Assembly (NCBI GenBank): GCA_012295275.1
Contig: CM022671.1
Location: forward strand, 3,065,386-3,129,385
From: Chrysomallon squamiferum
Lineage: Eukaryota > Mollusca > Gastropoda > Neomphalida > Peltospiridae
DNA: 64,000 bases
Direction of reading: 5' to 3'
Part shown: piece by piece, positions 25,278-37,634 of the stretch
Layout: each line of letters starts with the position of its first letter
How positions within the stretch are numbered: position 1 is the first letter of the stretch
Position numbers and translations under genes: made by a program
The notes under the pieces: generated by a model
The model's input: only the letters and a program-made list of their open reading frames with translations
Database searches by the model: none
Told to the model about the DNA's origin: nothing

Positions 25278-25748
25278 TCAAGTTTGTGGTCATAATTCAT
25301 TAGCTACACACAAAACAAATATATAAATTTACTTTAATCATGGTTAAAATATGTTGATACATCATCCTATCTGTCTACACAATATTATTTTACAAAAAGA
25401 CGTAACTGATAATGAAATGTTTGGGATTACACATTTGGTTAGTCAGCTCTGAACTGTCCTCTGAAGTGCAAACCAGTGTAAAAGTAGTAATTAGAACACA
25501 ATGGGATTGTTAAGTTAATGAGAGGACATTGGACAGCATAAGCTGTATTCAGTAATAAAGATGTGAAAACCGAAAGAGATTAGAAAATAGTGTTTACACA
25601 CAGAGGTCAGTTGATTTCTTTATTTACAATTCAGAAAGTTTTTTTCATTGACTGTCAGAGTAATGATGAGATCAAGAAAATATTTCTAGGTATGTTTGTA
25701 GTATTGTTGTGATATTTCTATATTTAATTATTTAGGTATCTATTATTA

Positions 25749-25818
<70 letters not shown>

Positions 25819-25854
25819 CATCATTATTATCATTTCATTATTATTATCATTATT

Positions 25855-25904
<50 letters not shown>

Positions 25905-25930
25905 TATTATTATTATTATTATTATTTTGT
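25064..25930. repeat. Three (AAT)n/(ATT)n/(ATC)n microsatellite blocks
   Basis: (AAT)n lies at about 25068-25112, (ATC)n passing into (ATT)n at about 25209-25277, and a long mixed (ATT)n/(ATC)n block at about 25740-25927. The switch between ATT and ATC units inside one block is clear by eye. Confidence 0.95.
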
Positions 25931-27310
25931 AGCTGTTATCTTTCATTATTACATCATTACTTCAATTATTTCAGAAATGTTAATGTTGTGAACATTTAAG
26001 AATTTGTAAAAGCTGGTATACAGTTTTAGAACACTAATTATAATGTTTTACACATGGCTGTAGGTTTTTGTTAATCAGAATCACATAGTAAAATATATAC
26101 TGAAAAAGTACCTGTTCAGGATTTTGTCTTGTGTATATTTTATGTAAGAATGTGAAAGTTTTATGCAGTCAAATAATATTTTCAGTGACATTTTACGAAA
26201 GCATTTTTATTATAGTTAGAGATGCAGGAATATAAATAAACAAAATGAATATTTATGTAATGACAGCTGAAACAGTAATAAAAATTTATATTAATAAAAA
26301 AAATGAAACAAAATCTAATGTAAAAAAAAAAAGCAGAAAATGCATTAGAACTCTAAATATATTTTTGTAAACAAATTTTTATATAATTTGTCAAGATGTT
26401 TTAAAGATGTGAATTCTGCAGAATTGCTATTTCTGTGCAGGAACCATTTTTACGATTAACTAGCTTATCCAGAGAGGCCAGCAGCAAAAGTACATTTAAC
26501 ATAAAATTCCCAGGGATCAGTAAGTTATCCATCAAGTTGTCTGGAATTTAGGCTGAACTAGAAAATAACGCATCTACTGCATTAAGAAGGATATATTCTC
26601 TTATCCATCCCATCTTGCTGTCTAGATGATAGGTTGATCACATTAACAAGGACAGATCCTGTAGTCCATTGCGTCTCATTCAAGTATTTTTAACATTAAG
26701 TGAAGTCAGCTGTCATATCATTTCACAGTTTTACATAATCTGAATGTAGTAACAGATGATTACTTTTTTTTAATGGATAGATTTTTTAATTTCATCTGTC
26801 AGATTTGAAGTTTTGTTGTGGAATGTAAGATATGTAGAAGTGCGTAGATGTTTGTACACACATGACTGAGTTTGAAGAAAAAGATACAAATACCTGTAGT
26901 TATGGTTAATATACCTTGACAATCAGGGTAAAAACTAACAATGAACTAACACAAGGCATTCCACAGTAGTATCATTATGTTTATTGTAGAAGTATATTAA
27001 TATTATTGATGTACCAGAGATCATAGTAACAATTATTTCCTGTTTATGGAAAGACACATAAAAAAAATAGTTTTATTTAATAATAAGAAATGACTTCTTC
27101 TTTCCAGTAATAGAATAAACATTATTACATGTTAGCATTTTCCTCTGTCAGCATCTTCTAACTGAAACAAATATAAATATATACTTTACACAAATACACA
27201 CACATTTAACACCTGAACACTTTAATTACTGTTTAATGTGTTGACATGCTGTACAATTCACCAGGCTTAGCTGAAGCAAGAGATTGTAGTATGACAGGCA
27301 AGCTTCAACA
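25931..27310. other. Intergenic DNA with a weak internal duplication
   Basis: No gene is seen. Two segments near 26580 and 26640 share CATTAA, AAGGA, CT and TCCAT in register, separated by about 60 bp, suggesting an old tandem duplication. The rest is AT-rich unique sequence. Confidence 0.4.
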
Positions 27311-27317
27311 CAGTACA

Positions 27318-27333
27318 GACACACAGACACACA

Positions 27334-27372
<39 letters not shown>

Positions 27373-27440
27373 ACACATACACATACACAAACACACTCAT
27401 ACACATACACACTCACACACACACACACACACACATACAG
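27318..27440. repeat. (CA)n microsatellite, imperfect
   Basis: A CA repeat interrupted by ATAC and ACTC units. Overlapping His-Thr and Cys-Val frames on the two strands are translations of the repeat. Confidence 0.95.
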
Positions 27441-28389
27441 AGGATTATATATATTATTACCCATACACTCATCTGACTGCTTCCCCAACCACCATCAGGA
27501 CATGATCCCAGTTTCTGCCAGGGATGGTCAGAGTGTTTGTTGTCACAGTGGCTGATGAATGTTTTCTGTCTCAGAAGTCAGTGCAAATCTTACTTTTTCT
27601 CTGTCTGCAATAGACAAGAATGTTATACATCATCCTCACACTTTTACACCCAGCAACCTCCCTTACCTCTCACCACAGTGGCATGATCCCAACTGGCTTG
27701 AAAAGAACACTGACATTGCCATTCCATTACAGAAAGAGGTGAATCAGCTTTGCGCAGACCCATTCAGACAGATACTGTGGTCACAGGAAAAGGTCAAATG
27801 AGTTGTGTGTAGAAATCTACTGTTTTTACAGTAACAACTGTTTGATAAAGTTTTCTCCTTTCCTCGTCATTTACCTCTCTCACCTGGAAATAACGGACTT
27901 CTCAACACAAAGGTAATGTGTAATACATTGTTTAAGTTTACATAATTCAGGTAATGTTTTTTTTTTTTTAATATTCATGTATTTTTTTTCTGTTACAGCT
28001 GGTTAAGCTGAAAGTAGTATAGTTTTTAAACAGTACAGTTATTATTACTTCAAGTTTATTTTAAAATACTGGTTTCATTTCTATGAGGTGATAATGAGTT
28101 TCACATTGTTTAAAAACTTACTGTAGTTTGCTTCATGCATTATCCTCAATAACCCACTGACTTCAGTTGTTAAATAACACGATATTCTTCACTTTAATTA
28201 AACATGCTGGCTTCTGTACATAAAGATAATGTGCAATTCATAAAGTATGTTTTGTGTGTGTGTGTGTGTGTGTGTGTGTTTGATTATAAAGTATGATTAT
28301 GTTATATATGGTGTAATATATATATATATTATTTATTTTTTATATATAAAGCAGTAAACAATGATACATTATTAGCATGTGATATATAT
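27441..28389. other. Intergenic DNA with one unassigned 80-codon frame
   Basis: The 27559-27801 plus-strand frame reads as varied protein-like sequence (for example PQWHDPNWLEKN). It has no recognisable domain, no clear splice context and no signal peptide. (GT)n lies at 28255-28279 and (AT)n near 28317-28329. Confidence 0.25.
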
Positions 28390-28790
28390 GAGCTGTATAA
28401 AATATCTTCTATTTGGCTGTAATATTAATAGTAGATACTACAGTATATCATAAACACATGGTAGATACTGAAGTGTATGATACACATGGAGTAGAGACTA
28501 TAAAATATTCAATATACAGGGTATGATGTCTAAAATTGTAGATATCAAAATACATGATATATATATAGCATTATATATTATAATATGTGATATATAAAAT
28601 GGTAAATATTACTATATATAATACACATAGTATTTGATATTACAGTATATGATACACAGTGTACATACTACACAGTGGCAGATACTACAATGTATGATAC
28701 AAAGTGTAATATTACAGTATATGATACACAGTGTACATACTACAATGTATGATACACAATGTAGATATTACTGTGTATGATGCACATGGC
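28390..28790. repeat. Degenerate minisatellite, about 30-bp unit
   Basis: Repeated variants of TAGATACTACAGTATATGAT followed by ACACAGTG fill this stretch. Units are diverged, and the best preserved lie at 28640-28780, where GATACACAGTGTACATACTA occurs twice. Confidence 0.75.
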
Positions 28791-29594
28791 TGTACTATTC
28801 TGCAGACTGTAATAAAAGGAGTCTGGAGAGAAAACCCGACAGTCAGCTGGTTTTATTCTTGTTTGAATAGATGTACATGTTTAACATTTTTCTCTGTTCC
28901 GTTTCCAAGCAAATATTTGCCTGGCATTCAGTTGTAGATTATCATACATAAACACTGCATCATGTGCAGCTCATGGAAACACTGGAACAGGTTTCTTAAA
29001 GCACTAACTGTTTTACCATTTAGACTTCTAGATTTAGTCAAAACATTTCACATGCAAAACCAATTAGAGGGATATAAAAATTAAGAAACAAGCATTTCTG
29101 CAAGTAGGTGTATAACTTGAAGTTGTTTTGTGTGTTTTTAAATATAATATAATATATTATATATTATATAAAATATAGACATATGTACATACATAAATTA
29201 GAAAAATGTAAACAGTAAATGCAAAGTTTGTATCATTACAAAGTATATTTAATTTCAGTTAATGAAAAAAAAAAAAAAAAAAAAAATTAAATAAGTTTGA
29301 TGATGATGCATACCAAACAGTGTCAAACTGTGTTGCTGTCAGCCATGGGGTCGGTCGTGTTGGTGAATACCTACCTCATTGACAGTGATATCAGCAGCTG
29401 CATGTTGATACATGACAAAATATCTGTACATTCCACATTGATCTGACTCTGTGTTGTGGAACTCACAGTCAGGTTTGTTGCCATAACCGATTTTCATCAC
29501 AAGTAAAAATCAAAACTTTAATTTTATATATATATATATATCTATATCTGTTTTAAACTAGTTTATAACATTAAATGACTTTATTGTTTATCAT

Positions 29595-29637
<43 letters not shown>

Positions 29638-31234
29638 CTTATTTATCTATTTATTGTGTTTGTTTGTTTATATTCTGTTGTTCTTGTTGGTATAGTTATT
29701 ATTATTGCTTATTTTCATTATTATTTTACAAATATATTCAGAACTGTTTTTAGAATAAAAACAGCTGGTGACTGCCTGCAGAATAATATATTTGTTCTCT
29801 CTTTCTCTCTCTCATCCTTGTTTTAGAGTGTTTGTTTGTTTGTCATTCAAATACTCCATGCATTGTAAAATTATATTTGTATCCTACATCCTCTTTGTAA
29901 TTTTTAATGTTTGAAAAACATTGCAGATTTAATTGCTGTTAAACAAATAATAGTCATGTTGTGTTTGTACAACAGAAACAAAGAAAAAGAATGTGTGTAT
30001 AATTGAGTATGAGTGAGTGTGTGTATGCATTCTATATAGGTGTGAGTAAGTAAATATGCAAGTATATATGTATTTTCATCTGTTTTTATGTTTTTTGCAC
30101 ACACAGACGTACAGACACAAAAGTTATGAAATATTTTACAGTCTCTGAAAACTGCAGATCAGAGAAATCATTCGTCATTAAATTAATTAATTAATGAATC
30201 TAGGTGACACGGTTCATCACACCTTGCATTATATCAGAGAGATATTCAAACTATTTGACTAATGGTCTGTGATTCACACCCAAGGTCAGTCTGCCCATCA
30301 GTACAGGAACATCACCACTCCTCTTCAAGTGGTTTCCTGGTTGTCACTGTTAGAGCAATTGTTGTCAGTTTGGCTCGTGTTTTACTATTGTTGTTGTTGT
30401 CTGTTGAACAAACAATTATAGTTGATTCTGTATTTGGCATTAGTTGTCTAGAATCATTTAAAATGTTTTAAAATTATTTTTACATTTTTCAGTGTTTGAC
30501 ACACTGTTTTGGAAAACAGTAAAAGTCCATAATTCTGTTACATTTTCTCTGAATATCCTAAAGTGAGTGTTATGTAAATATTTTAATGTTCTAAAGAAAA
30601 ACTATATTATTAATGTGTTTCTGTGATGGGTATAGTTTATTTTATAAATAGCTATTCCTGAATTGTATAAGGTAAGTGTTTGAAATGCATTTTTGTTCAT
30701 GTTATTAATCTGGATGAGGAAGTTTCTCTGTAAATGAACTGGTAAAGATGTTTATGTATTCTATAGTTTAAACATTGTGATGTGTATTATTAACAGATTT
30801 TATGTATGTACCATATGCATTAGATGTTTATCATTCACACATGTATATATTAATGTGCAGGTGTGTGTGTCTGTGTGTGTGTGCATGTAATTTTGATATT
30901 TATATATAAGTACATAATTATGCATTTATTATGAGTGGAATATGTTTACAAATTCTAAAGATAATAAAACTATTATGATGTATGATTCAAAGGTTAACAG
31001 ATGAAGAGAGTAATTAATTATGACACATAGTATTAATAACATTAATAACTGTCACACATATAATTATGTTCATCTGTCATTAATATTATTAATACTGAGA
31101 TACAGAATTGTGTAATATACTTCAGTTACTTTAAAATAAATATGGATTAATATGTTACATAATTCCAAATCTTAATAATTATTAATAATATCAATGAACA
31201 TAATTATGTGTGTCAGTGATTAATATTATTAATA
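28791..31234. other. Intergenic DNA, no gene recognised
   Basis: Mostly AT-rich unique DNA. It includes poly-A (29265-29286), (AT)n (29526-29540) and a (TTTA)n repeat of about 60 bp (29587-29655). The short frame at 30262-30471 has no recognisable motif. Confidence 0.5.
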
Positions 31235-31240
31235 TTATGT

Positions 31241-31578
<338 letters not shown>

Positions 31579-33672
31579 CAGAAATTCAGATTCACACTAA
31601 CAAAGTTAATTGTGTTAAAACAGTGTGTCACATTACACATATTTTACAGCAGGGCAGACTGGCAATTAACACCAGATTATCTTATCAACACCTGATTATC
31701 CCATGTTAATCCACACTGTTCTGCATCACCTGTAAATTACCTGTCAGATAAGAGTTGGGTTCACCGGGTGTGCAGTACAAACCATCTGTAACATTTAGCA
31801 GGTAGTAAAAACGTGTTTAGTGTTTGTGTTTATATTTACATGTAAATACCAGTGTGCGTGAGTTCTTGTGGTGTGGAGGTGTACACAGTGAGCTGTTGGT
31901 GAGTTTAATATAAATTATTATTCATGTTTGTATGTCAATATGTATATAGTAATGAATGTATGTGTGTGTGTATGTATGTATGTGTGATTATACTGTGCAG
32001 ATGTGAGTAGGTGAGTGACTGTGGACAGTCTGTATATTGTGGATAATTGTCTGGCTGTCCCACACATTGCACTCTGTGATATCTAAGCTGAACATTAAGT
32101 TCACACATGTTAACTCTAATAATACCATTATCAGTATTTAATATTCTAATTTTTTAAATCTAATATGTATTCATTTATTCACATTATGTTCATGTTATAA
32201 TCTGTAGAATTCATTTTTTTGTTCACATTTTACTCAGTTTTTGACATGCCTGTTTTTACCTGTTGTTTGTGACACCTGGATAATACTAATTAACACAGGA
32301 TTATTTTCACCTGCTTATCACTATTAGCTTTCAAGGTAAAGCAAGCTTTATGTTGAATTTAGAGTCATGTGATTTTACAATAAATGAATGAATATTTGTT
32401 TAATCACATGTGAAAACATTTTAACAGTAATGTTCATTACATGCAAAAAATGTATTTATTTTATATATTTTTTTATTTATTATTATTTGACTGTATGTAA
32501 TGATACTGTTTGCAAATCCTGTTTTAAATGTGTCATCTCGTGTACATGTAGAGATATACAAACCATTTGTTCATCTGTCACAAAACAGAGGCTTGAAGTG
32601 GAAACATGAGACTAAATTCACTGACAGGAACTGATGTGTTTTACCAAACAACAAACTGTTTGTCTAAAAAATAATAACTTTAGTACATTCCCATAAAAAT
32701 TAATACAATTTTAGGTTAAACACTTTTTTTGTCTGTTTAAGTTGCCTGAGGATTATAGAACTTTGATTCGTATATTTTTTTTTTTTAGGAATTTCACCTG
32801 GTTAACCTGAGACATACATCACTTTTGTGACAGGTGTTCAGATTCACCTATTTAAAATATAAATCTATATTTTAGTTTACAGAGACACTAACATACCAAT
32901 CCAAGTAAGTATTAAATATTATTTAGTCACAGGTTTAACTGAAGTATAATATAACACATTCTGAATGTAAAATATAAACTGTATTTGTTAGTTTCAGTTA
33001 TAGTGAATATTAATATATTATAAAACACCAGGATGTATAAGACAAAGTAATACATACATTACATACATATATATGTATCATGCATAATATATAGACTTAG
33101 GTGTGTGTCCATGTATATGGTGTGTATATATGAAAATGTGTGTGTGTGTGTGTGTGTGTGTGAGTGTGTGTGTGTGTGTGTGTTAAGAGGAAGTAAAAAA
33201 AGTGAACATTATATATTTAAGGTTTATAGCCAAAGTAAGTTTTGTTGACTGAGTACATGCACCAGACAGTATTGAAAATGATTTAATATTTTTTCAGATA
33301 TTTTAATAATCATGTACTGTGTAAGATGTTTGTGTCAGGGTTTCTAAATATATCACTTAACTTTTCAGCATGAATGAAATTGTTGTTTGTTTTATCACAG
33401 AAGTGTTGCAAACAAAATATCTGAAATCTCTGCATTGTGCATTGGTGTTTTATATACAATATTAGTAAGAAAGATCCGTGATTTTTAAAATTTTATTTTC
33501 AGTCACCAGTTTGAGGTGTACTTACATCCATAACAGTTCAAACATGCCAAACTTGTTTATCCCCAGTACATTTAATATTGATCCAAGATATTGTAAAACA
33601 GATTTTTAAATATTTAAATCTGTTTGGATATATAATATAAAATAAAACATATTTTTTTCTCTTTTTTTTCAG
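31579..33672. other. Upstream region of the PRRT-like gene
   Basis: AT-rich with a (GT)n microsatellite at 33138-33182. It contains one plausible untranslated exon (32789-32904), listed separately. It ends at a strong acceptor, TTTTTTTTCAG, at 33662-33672. Confidence 0.5.
32789..32904 (+). other. Candidate untranslated exon upstream of the PRRT-like CDS
   Basis: A poly-T tract ending in TTTAG (32788) and a donor CCAA-GTAAGT (GT at 32905) bracket 116 nt with no ATG, as expected for a 5' UTR exon. Splicing to the acceptor at 33672 would fit the gene orientation. This rests only on splice consensus. Confidence 0.3.
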
Positions 33673-33824
33673 ACTTCTGAAAAGTGACAGTTGGTCAGAT
33701 TAACAGATAAAATCATGATGGTCATCAGTTTCTGACCATTCATGAAATCGGCCGTAGCAGGGTCAGAACCTCACTGAACTTTAACCTCTTGTGTTGTCAG
33801 GGATGTCGTTCTTTAAGTCAGGAC
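33673..33824 (+). promoter_or_regulatory. 5' UTR of the PRRT-like gene with upstream ORFs
   Basis: The exon follows the acceptor at 33672. Three short upstream reading frames precede the main start. ATGATGGTCATCAGTTTCTG begins a six-codon frame, ATGAAATCGGCC begins an eleven-codon frame, and ATGTCGTTC (33803) is out of frame and overlaps the main start. Such uORFs commonly lower translation. Confidence 0.5.
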
Positions 33825-36800
33825 ATGGAAAAGCACAACTTCTGTGTCACCACACTGATCTTATGTGTGTTCATATGTGTCTGCAGAGCAGCAGGGATAC
33901 AGAAACCTTACAGAAATGAAAATGTGAAAACAAAATATGATGATGAGTTGAAAAACACCTTGACCTCTGATATTCAACATGGCAGCCAGGAACAAAAATC
34001 TTTAAGTGGTAATCACATCGCACAAAAAAATAAAAATAAATTTTTTTTATTAAAAGATGAAATACAGAAAAATATATTTAAATCAAAAAGTAACAGAGAG
34101 TCAAAGAGGCAATCTGCTGTTCACTTTTATGGATACAAAAGTGAAAAGGACTTGGATAGCTGGCAGAAAAACAGTTTTCATAAATCTAATAAAAAGCTTC
34201 GAGAGGTAAAAAATGATTCAACGTTTATTGAAAATTTTTGGAATCATGTGTTTAGGTTAATCAGAAATGTTGGAAATCAAAATAGTTATGAAAGGCCATC
34301 AGAGCAGAGTGGGAATCAATACCTGCTTCGTGTCAAGAAGTCAGTCAGTGCATCAGAAAACATCACAGAAAGTGATGATTTCTCCATCAGAGAGACAGGA
34401 TCAACTCTCCCAACAAAACCTGTTGTTGAAAACACAACACAGCCAGCCAGTCAGTTTCAGACGTCCACATTAACCATCATTCAGACAGTAAAGACTCATA
34501 ATGTTACCAGGGAAACAAGCACAACTGCTCCATTGGCAGAAACAGTTTCTTCAAAGACTGACTCTTCATCTGTGACATCAGTGTCACCCACACACACAAC
34601 TTCATCTGGAGTTTCTTCTTTTTCTACAGTCTCTAATAAAACTGCTGTAAACTTGAATACAACATCACCTGCTTTATCATCCACATCATCACTCACTTCA
34701 TCAACCACTGCATCAACCACTTCATTAACCATTGCATCCACCACTGCATCAACCACTTCATCAACCACTCCATCAACCACTGCATCAACCACTTCATCAC
34801 TTACTTCATCAACCACTTCAACACCCACATCACAGAATTTTCATTATCTTGACAATACAACAGTTCAGATAACTTTTATTCCCACCAAAACCTCAACATC
34901 CATTCATGTCCAAGATGAGAAAAGAGCTACACAAAGGCAAACAACTATGACACAAAAACCCAAAGCCACCACAAGTTTGGGTTTGTTAAAGACGTTGACA
35001 TCTTCCACCATCAAACAGGTTCAAACTTCATCACAGACACTACTGTTACCAACAGCAGAGGTCACAAAAGGATTAGAAAACAAAAACGAAACTTTCATTC
35101 TATCACTGTCTAATGCTTCAAGTAATCAGTCAGAAAAACAACCATCTACAGCCGGGGTTGAGAGAGATTCCACAGTTAAAGGATTTAACACATCACCAGA
35201 ACCACCAACTGATTCTGAGACAAGTTTAAACCATCTCATTCAGAGAACAGTGCCTGCTGAATCTGAAGTAGCTATAGGCATCACCACTCCATCAACAGTT
35301 GCAGCAGCTGAAAGTTCAGCACCTGAATATCAGGTGACCAGTCCAGAACCATCTTCATCTAGCAGCAATCTTCCTGAATCATCAACTTCAAGCATAGATA
35401 TTCCTAAACCATCTTCATCTAGTAGAAGTATTCCTGAGCCATCAACATCTAGAAATATTCCAGAGCCATCAACTTTAAGTACAAGTATTTCTCAATCAAC
35501 AAGTTCTCCAGAACCTTCTCCAGGAGCAGAATTTGAATCAACTGAAAATCGTTTTAACAGAACTATTTCTTCAACTTCATCAAATCAAGTGACTCCAACT
35601 CAAAATATCTCAACAACTTTTAGTGCCATACATGTACCAGCTCAGACCAGCCCAGTTACTTCACAAACAGTTAGCATTTCAAGTGTGAAAACACCATCAC
35701 TTCCCAAATCCAAACCAGAACCAGTTCCAACCCCAGAACCTGGTCATAATATAATTCCAGAATCTGATAACTCATATGGAACAATGTCATCTGGAGTAGC
35801 TGAACCTGGTCCTAACTGGAAACTTGCTAAGAAGAAGTGGGCGTTTGCATGGCCAGCACATCTGTATTTGTTTGGCAGTATTTTTGTGTTTGTTGCAGTG
35901 TTTGTTCTCATTAGCATGATCCAGTTATGGAGGATAAATCGCTTGCTGAGCAGAAGATATTTCTTTACTCTGAACCTGCTCATCTTCTACTTCTGTGTGC
36001 TAAGAGCATTCTACCTGCTGTTTGATGGATACAATGCAAATGGCACATTACCAGATGTGCTGCAGTACTTACTGTACAGTTCTGTTTTCCCATGTCTAAC
36101 ATCTGCCTTCAGTATTTTACTCTTTTCTCTTCTTACTGCCACACAGATGCAGCTAGTTCCTCCAAAAATTCAAAAACTTAAATATTTAATTATTATAATT
36201 TTAATTCACTTCATTATTCAAATTATATCAGACATTACTGTTGGGTTGTCAGCAGGAGCACGAATTATGCTTTTTGTCTGTCAGCTCCTGTACATTCTGT
36301 GGGGATTTTTACTCTTCTGTGGATATCTGTATGTGTTTAGAAGACTGTACTGCTCAGCAGTGAAAAGACAGAAAACCTTTCAGTACCTGTCAGCAGGTAA
36401 AAGCTACCTGGATGAGTCACACTCAGAAAATAAAAAATTTACTCTGAGTTTAGCTGTCAGAGTCACTTTAGTAGCAGCTGTCTTCGGCCTCACCACAGTG
36501 ATTCTTGAGATATATGCAATAACCAGTGTGTATGGGATTATGAGTGACAAGCAGCCTGGAGCATGGGCCTGGTGGATTTACCACACTGCACTTCGCTGTA
36601 CAGAATGCCTCATGTGTTTTACAATGAGTTACATTGCCTCCCAGCCCTTCCGCTACCAGCAGAAATACAAACATGGTGCCTGTTATGTGCTGTGTGCTCC
36701 ATGTCTGGAAATGTTAACATGTCACCGTGCCGATGTGTCTGACTCGCTGGGGTGGGAAAATGACAAACAGCTACATCTACAGTTGTCAGCCAGCGAGGTC

Positions 36801-37634
36801 AATGGACATGTCAGTGACAAGAAGAAAGTGAGCATGAAAGAAGAAGCAAACATTGTCCACGTTGCAGGTCAGCCAGGAAACTTGTCCAGACCTTCATCCC
36901 TCCTCATCATAGAAGATGGCTATGTCCGTTTCCAGACTGACAACGACATCAACAGAATCGTTGACAGCTACACTGGTGGCCCCAAACAAGAGATGCTATC
37001 TTTCAGTGCTGAGGATGGAATTGTTAATGATGCATATTTGACAATGGATGATCCAAATCCAACAGACAAAAGCTCATCTCATGGCTACACAAGAAAAAGT
37101 AGCCTGGCCAGTAGTGAGTACTTCCGTCCCCCATCCTCCCTCAGTCTTGCTGATAGCATGGACATGGAGATAGACAAAGCTTTCCGCAGCTTACATGAAC
37201 CTGAAAGTCCACGGGGTAGAGACTGTGTTTCTTCACGTAATAAGCTGAGCAGGAATGTAGTCCAGATGAGTGACCAGGTCAGAGGACATGATATAGAAGC
37301 ATATCTTGAGGAACAAGCTTCACAGCCACTGCCAATGTTAAGAAGGTCTAGGTCAGCTCTTGGAGATATTAGTGATGAGAAAAGAGAGTCATGGAGACAG
37401 AGACTGTTCCGAAGCAGAAGTGATAACTCGAGCTCTGTGAAAACCAAAGATCTTGACAATCAGAAATATTACTCACTCCTTGACCTTGAACAGCAGAGAC
37501 AAGAGCAGGAGAAAGTGGAGTATTCTTCAGATGACATTTTTCTTGGTAACAGTTCTTGTGGTCTTCCACAGGACTACAGTGCAGTCAGAAACCTTTTGAC
37601 TAACAGTTCTGAATCAGATGAAATAGCTGTCTGA
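33825..37634 (+). CDS. Mucin-like seven-hydrophobic-segment membrane protein, PRRT3/PRRT4-like
   Basis: This is a 1,269-aa protein in one coding exon. The ATG at 33825 is chosen because it begins a good signal peptide (MEKHNFCVTTLILCVFICVC). The frame also runs upstream but has no ATG there. Residues about 190-625 are Ser/Thr/Pro-rich with many Asn-X-Ser/Thr sites and runs of STT-type triplets, a mucin-like ectodomain. A conserved block starts near W665 (WKLAKKKWAFAWPAHLYL). Seven hydrophobic segments follow between about 679 and 938, including RRYFFTLNLLIFYF and WAWWIYHTALRCTECLMCF. The cytoplasmic tail (about 940-1269) is Ser-rich with basic-Ser motifs (RKSSLASSEYF, RRSRSALGD). The order of domains and the membrane core match the proline-rich transmembrane protein 3/4 family. 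Vertebrate function is poorly known. An adhesion or receptor-like role is inference. Confidence 0.8.
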   Translation: MEKHNFCVTTLILCVFICVCRAAGIQKPYRNENVKTKYDDELKNTLTSDIQHGSQEQKSLSGNHIAQKNKNKFFLLKDEIQKNIFKSKSNRESKRQSAVHFYGYKSEKDLDSWQKNSFHKSNKKLREVKNDSTFIENFWNHVFRLIRNVGNQNSYERPSEQSGNQYLLRVKKSVSASENITESDDFSIRETGSTLPTKPVVENTTQPASQFQTSTLTIIQTVKTHNVTRETSTTAPLAETVSSKTDSSSVTSVSPTHTTSSGVSSFSTVSNKTAVNLNTTSPALSSTSSLTSSTTASTTSLTIASTTASTTSSTTPSTTASTTSSLTSSTTSTPTSQNFHYLDNTTVQITFIPTKTSTSIHVQDEKRATQRQTTMTQKPKATTSLGLLKTLTSSTIKQVQTSSQTLLLPTAEVTKGLENKNETFILSLSNASSNQSEKQPSTAGVERDSTVKGFNTSPEPPTDSETSLNHLIQRTVPAESEVAIGITTPSTVAAAESSAPEYQVTSPEPSSSSSNLPESSTSSIDIPKPSSSSRSIPEPSTSRNIPEPSTLSTSISQSTSSPEPSPGAEFESTENRFNRTISSTSSNQVTPTQNISTTFSAIHVPAQTSPVTSQTVSISSVKTPSLPKSKPEPVPTPEPGHNIIPESDNSYGTMSSGVAEPGPNWKLAKKKWAFAWPAHLYLFGSIFVFVAVFVLISMIQLWRINRLLSRRYFFTLNLLIFYFCVLRAFYLLFDGYNANGTLPDVLQYLLYSSVFPCLTSAFSILLFSLLTATQMQLVPPKIQKLKYLIIIILIHFIIQIISDITVGLSAGARIMLFVCQLLYILWGFLLFCGYLYVFRRLYCSAVKRQKTFQYLSAGKSYLDESHSENKKFTLSLAVRVTLVAAVFGLTTVILEIYAITSVYGIMSDKQPGAWAWWIYHTALRCTECLMCFTMSYIASQPFRYQQKYKHGACYVLCAPCLEMLTCHRADVSDSLGWENDKQLHLQLSASEVNGHVSDKKKVSMKEEANIVHVAGQPGNLSRPSSLLIIEDGYVRFQTDNDINRIVDSYTGGPKQEMLSFSAEDGIVNDAYLTMDDPNPTDKSSSHGYTRKSSLASSEYFRPPSSLSLADSMDMEIDKAFRSLHEPESPRGRDCVSSRNKLSRNVVQMSDQVRGHDIEAYLEEQASQPLPMLRRSRSALGDISDEKRESWRQRLFRSRSDNSSSVKTKDLDNQKYYSLLDLEQQRQEQEKVEYSSDDIFLGNSSCGLPQDYSAVRNLLTNSSESDEIAV
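34680..34835 (+). repeat. Coding minisatellite of Ser-Thr-Thr triplets
   Basis: A repeated TCAACCACT core with spacers GCA, CCA or TTCA encodes STTASTT-type sequence in the mucin-like domain. The minus-strand Val-Val-Asp frame across it is a shadow. Copy number is likely to vary between individuals. Confidence 0.8.

Noticed and set aside
34496-34828. 110-codon Val/Asp-rich minus-strand frame
   Set aside because: It is antisense to the Ser-Thr-Thr minisatellite of the PRRT-like ectodomain.
37085-37459. 124-codon minus-strand frame
   Set aside because: It is a shadow of the PRRT-like C-terminal tail coding sequence and has no independent start context or motif.
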